DNA of 22,143 bases from positions 1 through 22,143 of the forward strand of contig CAYYAQ010000088.1 in the NCBI GenBank assembly GCA_964469555.1, read 5' to 3'. The stretch is from CAYYAQ01 sp964469555 (GTDB lineage: Bacteria; Planctomycetota; UBA1135; UBA2386). This document shows positions 17,377-22,143 of this stretch, piece by piece (within the stretch, counting starts at the first letter, position 1; the number at the start of each line of letters is the position of its first letter). The notes below the pieces were generated by a model that was not told the DNA's origin, made no database searches, and saw only the letters and a list, made by a program, of their open reading frames with translations. The translations under genes and the position numbers were made by a program.

Positions 17377-17805
17377 ATGAAGGCCCTCACGCTCATGATG
17401 TCGTTCTGCCTGCTGACCAGCTGTGCCACGCCGATCTCTTCCGCCGAAGTCGCCGAACTCATGGAGACCCAGCGCCAAGCGTGGAACCGCGGCGAGCTCG
17501 CCGAGTTCGTCTCGTACTACGACGCGTCGATGACCTTCTGCGGAAGCAACGGCGTGACCCGAGGGCTGGACAAGCTTCTGGCCAGATACAAGAAGAATTA
17601 CCCGACGGCCAAGGAGCGCGGCGTCTTGACGTTCAAGATCCTCGAGACGCGACCGCTCGGCAGCGACACGGCGCTCGTGATCGGACAGTACATCCTGGAT
17701 CGTGATGACCCGGCGTCGGGTTTCTTTTCGGTGATCGTCCAACGCACGTCGGACGGGGTGCGGATCATCCACGACCACTCGTCGGCGACGGAGAAGAAGG
17801 AGTAG
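17377..17805 (+). CDS. NTF2-like (SnoaL/DUF4440-type) lipoprotein
   Basis: A 142-residue protein with a lipoprotein signal: MKALTLMMSFCLLTSC, where LTSC is a usable lipobox. The mature part is a compact cone-fold domain: helix SAEVAELMETQRQAWNRGEL, then AEFVSYYDASMTFCG, a loop with GVTRGLDKLLARYKKNYP, and beta strands FKILETRPLGSDTALVIGQYIL and FSVIVQRTSDGVRIIHDHSS. This is the pattern of DUF4440/SnoaL-like NTF2 domains, which bind small ligands or have hydratase or isomerase activity in other families. ATG 17377 is chosen for the signal peptide; the frame is open far upstream but overlaps the metallopeptidase antisense. No Shine-Dalgarno. Only 10 bp separate it from the next gene, so it likely starts the transporter operon. 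Function unknown. Confidence 0.85.
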   Translation: MKALTLMMSFCLLTSCATPISSAEVAELMETQRQAWNRGELAEFVSYYDASMTFCGSNGVTRGLDKLLARYKKNYPTAKERGVLTFKILETRPLGSDTALVIGQYILDRDDPASGFFSVIVQRTSDGVRIIHDHSSATEKKE

Positions 17806-17815
17806 CTCCTCTCGC

Positions 17816-18004
17816 ATGTGGGACTCGTTCGTCTACCAGTACGCGGTCGAAGCACTCGTCTTCGGAATCGGCATCTGGGCGGGAATCCGGGTGGGCGTGC
17901 TCGCGCCATCGAATCCGCGCGGACGCCGGCGGCTCGTCCTGCTGACCGCGGGCTTTCTCGTGGTGTTCGCCATCCAGGGCGTCTTCCTCATCTGGGGCAA
18001 GTAG
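17816..18004 (+). CDS. Small two-helix membrane protein linked to the symporter
   Basis: A 62-residue protein with two hydrophobic segments, YAVEALVFGIGIWAGIRVGVL and LVLLTAGFLVVFAIQGVFLIW, joined by a short basic loop (SNPRGRRR) that should face the cytoplasm. It starts at ATG 17816 and its stop is one base before the symporter start, so the two are translated together. Small membrane proteins directly in front of sodium:solute symporters are seen in several lineages and may be accessory subunits. No family recognised. Confidence 0.75.
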   Translation: MWDSFVYQYAVEALVFGIGIWAGIRVGVLAPSNPRGRRRLVLLTAGFLVVFAIQGVFLIWGK

Positions 18005-18005
18005 C

Positions 18006-19859
18006 TTGGAGACGCTCGACTTCATCGTCCTCGGGTTCTACTTCGTCGGGATCACCGTGTTCGGCACGATGTTCGGTCGGTTCACGAAGACGACGAAGGA
18101 CTTCTTCATGGCCGGGCAGCGGTTCCCGGCGTGGTTGATCGCGTTCTCGTGCGTGGCGACGCTCGTCGGCTCGTATTCGTTCGTGAAATACTCGGCGGCC
18201 GGATTCAGCTACGGGATCGCGTCGAGCCAGACATACCTCAACGACTGGTTCTGGATGCCGCTGTGGATGTTCGGCTGGTTCCCGATCCTCTACTTCGGCG
18301 GCATCGTGACGGTGCCGGAGTACTTCACGAAGCGCTTCAACGCCAAGGTGCGTGTCGCCGCGACGCTGGTGCTGCTCATGTACCTGATCGGCTACATCGG
18401 CATCAACCTCTTCACTCTCGGCACGGCGCTGACCGGACTCGCCGGGCTGGACGACCAGTGGATCATCCTGTTCGCGATCGCGATCGCCGGGATGTGCATG
18501 GCGTACGAGTTCACCGGCGGCCAGACCTCGGTGATCTTCACGGACCTGCTGCAGGGCGTACTGCTGTTGATCGCCGGCTTGGGGTTGTTCCTCGTCGGCG
18601 TCTACCACGTCGGGGGCTTTGAACGGTTCTGGGATCTCCTGCCCGAAGGCCACGGTCGGGCCCTACCCCCGTTCAACGACAATCCGAAGTTCAACTTCGT
18701 CGGCGTGTTCTGGCAAGACGGACTCGCGGGCGGGCTCGCGTTCTACTTCATGAACCAGGGCATGCTCCTGCGGTTCCTGTCGGCCCGGTCGGCGGGGACG
18801 GCACGCAAGGCCGCGGGCTGGGTGATCCTCGTCCTCATGCCGCTGACCGCGATCGCGGTGGCGGGCGCTGGCTGGGTGGCGCGGGCGATGCTCACGAGCG
18901 GCGAGCTCGGCGCGGACGTGGAAGCGAAGCACGCGTTTGTCGAAGTCGCGGAGATCCTCTGCGCACCGGGGATGTTCGGAATCGTTATCGCGGCCCTCCT
19001 CGCGGCTTTGATGTCGACGGCGGACACGCTGATCAACGCGTCGTCCTCGATTCTCGTCAACGACTTCTACAAGCCATTCCTGGTCAAGAACCGCGACGAC
19101 AAGCACTACCTGAAGGCCGCGCACTGGCTCTCCCTCCTCGCCGCGGCGTTGGGCGTCGCCCTCGTGCCGATCTACATGCAGCAGGAGTCGATCTACGCGG
19201 CGCACGGCATGTTCACCGCGGCGATCACGCCGCCGATGGCCGTCGCGATCCTGTTCGCGTTCCTGTGGCCTCGGTACAACAGCTACGGCGCCATGGCGAG
19301 CCTCGCCGGCGGGATCATCATGATGTTCGTGTCGATCTGGGTTCCGGACCTGATCGAACCCTTCAGCCACGGCATCGACGATTCTGGAGGGTTCAAGTAC
19401 ATCCGGGCTTGCTACGGCGTCGCGGTGTCCGCGACGTTCGGCATCGTCGCCACGCTCTGCACGGCGCCGCCGGATCCCGAGAAGATCATCGGGCTGACGC
19501 TGTGGACGTGTCGGCAGCAAGCGTCTTCCACACCTTCGAAACGACCGGGCAAGGTCCGGACCACGATCCTCCGCACGGAGACCGAGGCGCCGGTGGAATC
19601 AGATTCCGAGTCGGACCTCGCGGAGCTCGACCTGCCCGAGCTGGCTCTGTCTGCCGCGGCCCGCACCACCTTGTCGGTCGAGACCGGCGATGTCGTGTTC
19701 GTCGACGACGCCCGGTGGTGGCTCGGCGGGCTGCGCTCGGCGCGGTGCGCGGTCGCCAGCGAAACGGTCAACCGCGGAGAAATCACCCTTCCGCTCGCCG
19801 TTCTCGAACGGAATCGCTGGGAGTCTGGCCACCGCGTCGTAATCAGCCGGGTGGACTGA
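18006..19859 (+). CDS. Sodium:solute symporter (SSS family) with C-terminal soluble extension
   Basis: A 617-residue inner-membrane symporter with about 13 helices. The N-terminus TLDFIVLGFYFVGITVFGTM is followed by the family region KDFFMAGQRFPAWLIAFSCVATLVGSYSF. TTG 18006 is the start: it is one base after the previous stop, with GGGG upstream. The sodium-site helix with AALLAALMSTADTLINASSS (about 329-348) and FVSIWVPDLIEPF are typical. From about residue 497 a soluble tail of about 120 residues follows: a Thr/Ser/Glu-rich linker and a beta-rich segment (VETGDVVFVDDARWWLGG). Most SSS members end near the last helix, so this tail may be regulatory. The transported solute cannot be told; sugars or other solutes are plausible. 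Confidence 0.9.
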   Translation: METLDFIVLGFYFVGITVFGTMFGRFTKTTKDFFMAGQRFPAWLIAFSCVATLVGSYSFVKYSAAGFSYGIASSQTYLNDWFWMPLWMFGWFPILYFGGIVTVPEYFTKRFNAKVRVAATLVLLMYLIGYIGINLFTLGTALTGLAGLDDQWIILFAIAIAGMCMAYEFTGGQTSVIFTDLLQGVLLLIAGLGLFLVGVYHVGGFERFWDLLPEGHGRALPPFNDNPKFNFVGVFWQDGLAGGLAFYFMNQGMLLRFLSARSAGTARKAAGWVILVLMPLTAIAVAGAGWVARAMLTSGELGADVEAKHAFVEVAEILCAPGMFGIVIAALLAALMSTADTLINASSSILVNDFYKPFLVKNRDDKHYLKAAHWLSLLAAALGVALVPIYMQQESIYAAHGMFTAAITPPMAVAILFAFLWPRYNSYGAMASLAGGIIMMFVSIWVPDLIEPFSHGIDDSGGFKYIRACYGVAVSATFGIVATLCTAPPDPEKIIGLTLWTCRQQASSTPSKRPGKVRTTILRTETEAPVESDSESDLAELDLPELALSAAARTTLSVETGDVVFVDDARWWLGGLRSARCAVASETVNRGEITLPLAVLERNRWESGHRVVISRVD

Positions 19860-19861
19860 CG

Positions 19862-19890
19862 GTGACGGGGGTCGCCCGATCCGCTAGTAT
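19862..19890 (+). promoter_or_regulatory. Possible sigma-70-type promoter for the Bax inhibitor-1 gene
   Basis: GTGACG (19862-19867) and TAGTAT (19885-19890) are separated by 17 bp, about four of six matches each to TTGACA and TATAAT. It is followed by a small inverted repeat GATCCG-acc-CGGATC (19894-19908). Weak, by eye only. Confidence 0.35.
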
Positions 19891-19937
19891 TGGGATCCGA
19901 CCCGGATCACAAGTCGACGAGAACCGAGAGAAAAAGC

Positions 19938-20639
19938 ATGTCACAGCAAAACCCCTACGCCATCCACGACGACGCGATGGCCGTCATCAACGCACCGGCG
20001 GACGCCCGGGCCGTATTCCTGCAGAAGACCTACTCGCTCATGCTCGCCGCCGTCGCGGTGTTCGTGTCGACGCTGTGGGGCACTGCGCACATCACGCCGT
20101 TGGCCAACATGGCCACCTCGCTCTGGAACATCAGTCCGTGGATCTCGCTCATCTTGTTCATGGGCGGTTCCGTGGCCGTGCACGCCCTCGCTGGGACGCG
20201 CATCGGCATATTCGTGTTCTTCGGGTTCGCCTTCCTCTGGGGTCTCATCTCCGCGCCGCTGATCCTCTACGCCGCGGGCACCGAGAACGGCCCCGCCGTC
20301 ATCGGGCAGGCAGCCATCATCACAGCCTTCATCTTCATCGGCCTGACGGCCTACGTGTTCAAGAGCGGTCGGGACTTCGGATTCCTCGGCGGCCTGCTGT
20401 TCACGGTGATGATCGGCATGATCGGCTTCGCGATCGCGGGATGCATCTTCGACTTCAGCATGGGGATCTGGTTCTGCTACCTCGGCGCGATCCTGTTCGC
20501 CGGGTACATCCTCTACGACACCAGCAACATCATGCGCAGATACCCCGCGACGGCGCACGTCTCCGCGGCAATGGTGCTGTTCGTCGATGTGATCATCATG
20601 TTCAAGTACATCCTGCTCATCCTGATGAACCGGGATTAG
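19938..20639 (+). CDS. Bax inhibitor-1/YccA family membrane protein
   Basis: A 233-residue protein with about seven hydrophobic segments, from YSLMLAAVAVFVSTLWGTAHI through SLILFMGGSVAVHALA, IFVFFGFAFLWGLISAPLIL and AAIITAFIFIGLTAYVF to the C-terminal FVDVIIMFKYILLILMNRD. The conserved BI-1 segment is ILFAGYILYDTSNIM, with the Asp residues thought to form the calcium or pH-sensing pair. Bacterial BI-1 proteins are calcium-leak channels or modulators of membrane proteases. ATG 19938 has GAGAG nine bases upstream. It stands alone between the symporter and argR. Confidence 0.92.
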   Translation: MSQQNPYAIHDDAMAVINAPADARAVFLQKTYSLMLAAVAVFVSTLWGTAHITPLANMATSLWNISPWISLILFMGGSVAVHALAGTRIGIFVFFGFAFLWGLISAPLILYAAGTENGPAVIGQAAIITAFIFIGLTAYVFKSGRDFGFLGGLLFTVMIGMIGFAIAGCIFDFSMGIWFCYLGAILFAGYILYDTSNIMRRYPATAHVSAAMVLFVDVIIMFKYILLILMNRD

Positions 20640-20734
20640 CCGTCCGCCGCCGACCGAACTGACCAATACCGGACGCGGCGCCGCTCCGACGCAGCAGGCC
20701 CGGGATCGCCCAGGAGCCACCCCCGCGGCTCGCC

Positions 20735-20766
20735 CGGGGGTCACCCAGCCCCCGAGCCCCCTTTTT
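20735..20766 (+). terminator. Possible intrinsic terminator after the BI-1 gene
   Basis: CGGGGG-TCACCCAG-CCCCCG (20735-20754) is a 6-bp hairpin, followed by GCCCCC and a T5 run at 20762-20766. An alternative pairing of GGGGG with CCCCC at 20757-20761 puts the T run directly after the stem. It lies about 100 bp beyond the BI-1 stop. Very GC-rich DNA makes chance stems common, so this is tentative. Confidence 0.4.
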
Positions 20767-20789
20767 CCCAGAATCTCCAGATCCCGGGA

Positions 20790-20841
20790 TTGACCCAGTG
20801 GACTCGATCACATAACTATGCGTAATCCCCGCATAGTTATG
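20790..20841 (+). promoter_or_regulatory. Paired ARG-box-like operator and promoter of argR-argC
   Basis: Two 12-bp arms, CATAACTATGCG (20811-20822) and CGCATAGTTATG (20830-20841), are exact inverted copies. Each contains a CATA-nn-TATG near-palindrome, and their centres are 21 bp apart, the two-turn spacing of paired ARG boxes bound by ArgR hexamers. A TTGACC (20790-20795) upstream could be a -35 element, with the first box covering the -10 (CATAAC). Placed directly at the argR start, this fits autoregulation. The boxes differ from the E. coli consensus in the TGAAT half-site. Confidence 0.7.
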
Positions 20842-21306
20842 TCTTCCACCAAGCCCATCCCACGTCATGGCAACGGTCGCCAGAAGCGCCACATGGCAAT
20901 CCTGGCGCTGCTCAGCTCCCACTACGTCCGGAGCCAGGGCGAGCTCGTCGAGCTCCTCGACGAGAAGGGCCTCGAGGTCAACCAGGCCACCCTGTCCCGA
21001 GACCTCCGCGAGCTCGGCGTCATCAAGGGCGTCGATGGCTACGAGCTACCCCCCGGCTCCGCCGAAAACGAGGTCTCGGCGATGGCCGCCGCGGTCAAGC
21101 AGTGGCTCCGCGAGACCCTCGTCGCGCAAAACCAGGTGCTACTCAAGACTCCTCCCGGCGGCGCCCAGCCCCTCGCCTTCAGCCTCGATCACGTCGGACT
21201 CCCCAGGGCCCTCGGCACGCTCGCCGGGGATGACACGATCCTGGTGATCTGCGCGACGAACTCGGACGCGCAACGAGTCGCGCGCGACCTGGAGGCGATG
21301 CGGTGA
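20839..21306 (+). CDS. argR: Arginine repressor ArgR
   Basis: The arginine-responsive transcription regulator, 155 residues from ATG 20839, matching the usual 149-156. An N-terminal winged helix holds RQKRHMAILALLSSHYV, SQGELVELLDEKGLEVNQ and the recognition helix ATLSRDLRELGVIK. The C-terminal arginine-binding oligomerisation domain holds LLKTPPGGAQPLAFSLDHVG and LGTLAGDDTILVICATNSD, close to the family GTIAGDDTILVI segment with the Asp pair that binds arginine. An in-frame ATG at 20818 gives seven extra residues and lies inside the first operator box. No Shine-Dalgarno precedes either; a short-leader or leaderless mRNA is plausible. The stop overlaps argC by 4 bp (GTGA). It should repress its own operon in response to arginine. 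Confidence 0.95.
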   Translation: MSSTKPIPRHGNGRQKRHMAILALLSSHYVRSQGELVELLDEKGLEVNQATLSRDLRELGVIKGVDGYELPPGSAENEVSAMAAAVKQWLRETLVAQNQVLLKTPPGGAQPLAFSLDHVGLPRALGTLAGDDTILVICATNSDAQRVARDLEAMR

Positions 21307-22143
21307 GCATCCCGAAGGTCGCCATACTCGGCGCCTCGGGATACACCGGCCAGGAACTTCGACGCCTCCTGACCGCGCATCCCGGTGTCGAACTCGCCGC
21401 GTGCATGACGGCGCGCGCGAACCACACCCCACCCTCGCCGACGTTGCCGACCGACCCGGAGATCCTGCCGCTGGACCTGGACGCGCTGCGCGAGATACAG
21501 GGTGTGTTCCTGTGCACACCCCATGGCGCCGCCGCCGAACTCACCGCCGCGACACTCGATCGCGGATGCAAGGTCGTCGACCTGTCCGCCGACTTCCGCC
21601 TCCGCGACGTCGACCTCTACGCCGAGACCTACGGCCAACCTCATACAGCCCCTGACCTCCTCGAGAAGGCCGTCTACGGGTTGTCCGAGTTCCACCGCGA
21701 CGAGATTCGCGCGACAACCCTCGTCGCCAATCCAGGGTGCTACCCCACGTCGATCCTGCTGCCGCTGCTGCCGCTGCTCGAGAATGGGCTCGTCGCGGAC
21801 GGCACACCGATAATCGCCGACAGCAAGAGCGGCGTGTCCGGCGCCGGCAAGACACCGAAAGACCGGACGGTCTACGGCGCGATCGCCGAGAACTTCCTGG
21901 CGTACGGAGTGGGCGTGCACCGTCACACCCCGGAGATCTGGCAGGAAGCACGCACGGACCGGATCGTGTTCGTCCCCCACTTGCTCCCGATGTTCCGCGG
22001 CATGTTGTCGACGATCTACCTCACGCCCGCAGCCGGACACGACGCCGACGCCGCGCGCAACTGCCTGGCCGAACACTACCGCGACGAAGCCTTCGTCAAG
22101 GTCTTCGACCGCGGCCAGCCCGAGACCGACCGGGTCGCGCGCA
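21303..22143 (+). CDS. argC: N-acetyl-gamma-glutamyl-phosphate reductase ArgC (partial, 5' part)
   Basis: ArgC reduces N-acetylglutamyl phosphate to N-acetylglutamate semialdehyde with NADPH, the third step of arginine biosynthesis, in the cytoplasm. The frame starts at GTG 21303 in a GTGA overlap with argR and runs open to the right edge, 280 codons of about 340. Visible marks are the NADP-binding loop VAILGASGYTGQEL (6-19), GVFLCTPHGAAAEL, VVDLSADFRLRD, the active-site Cys146 in NPGCYPTSILLPLLPL, SKSGVSGAGK and GVGVHRHTPEI. The 3' end is outside the window. Further arg genes may follow. Confidence 0.95.
   Translation, partial: MSIPKVAILGASGYTGQELRRLLTAHPGVELAACMTARANHTPPSPTLPTDPEILPLDLDALREIQGVFLCTPHGAAAELTAATLDRGCKVVDLSADFRLRDVDLYAETYGQPHTAPDLLEKAVYGLSEFHRDEIRATTLVANPGCYPTSILLPLLPLLENGLVADGTPIIADSKSGVSGAGKTPKDRTVYGAIAENFLAYGVGVHRHTPEIWQEARTDRIVFVPHLLPMFRGMLSTIYLTPAAGHDADAARNCLAEHYRDEAFVKVFDRGQPETDRVAR

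Noticed and set aside
18663..19520. 285-residue minus-strand ORF opposite the symporter
   Set aside because: Arg/His/Asp-rich shadow typical of GC-rich antisense frames.

Overview
The window is GC-rich, densely packed bacterial DNA. Its gene set suggests a planctomycete-like environmental bacterium: exported proteins whose signal peptides end in A-Q, a DUF2911-type protein, a Gfo/Idh/MocA dehydrogenase beside a TIM-barrel sugar isomerase, an NHS-type MFS permease, a DUF1570-like metallopeptidase, and many starts without a Shine-Dalgarno. This placement is an inference from gene style; there is no rRNA or marker gene in the window.

Layout. 1-1052: a divergent pair, a partial exported protein leaving the left edge and a DUF2911-like exported protein. 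1055-3131 (minus): a D,D-carboxypeptidase (PBP) gene followed one base later by the most notable gene here, a six-EF-hand exported protein fused to an iodothyronine-deiodinase-like thioredoxin-fold domain. Its active-site codon is an in-frame TGA (1481-1483), best read as selenocysteine; a SECIS-like hairpin with a GGUC loop lies at the expected distance downstream. 3186-3241: a perfect palindrome with 27-bp arms. 3398-8514 (minus): a tight operon of P1-type peptidase, galactokinase-type GHMP kinase, GH20 hexosaminidase and MDR dehydrogenase, with two 4-bp GTGA overlaps. 8693-10968 (plus): Gfo/Idh/MocA oxidoreductase and sugar phosphate isomerase/epimerase. 10995-15539 (minus): LOG-like TIGR00725 protein, gluconokinase-type FGGY kinase, LarA-type nickel racemase/epimerase and an MFS permease, which together look like a sugar-acid uptake and catabolism unit. 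15607-17250 (minus): exported zinc metallopeptidase-like protein. 17377-19859 (plus): NTF2-like lipoprotein, a small two-helix membrane protein and a sodium:solute symporter with a soluble C-terminal extension. 19938-20639: Bax inhibitor-1 family protein. 20839-22143: argR and the first 280 codons of argC, preceded by a paired ARG-box-like operator whose half-sites are exactly 21 bp apart.

How it fits together. Most genes serve carbohydrate or sugar-acid scavenging, with exported hydrolases, permeases, kinases and epimerases, while the right end begins arginine biosynthesis under its own repressor. If the selenoprotein call is right, the genome must encode SelA, SelB, SelD and tRNA-Sec elsewhere; none is in this window. 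No tRNA, rRNA, CRISPR array, insertion sequence or phage gene was seen.
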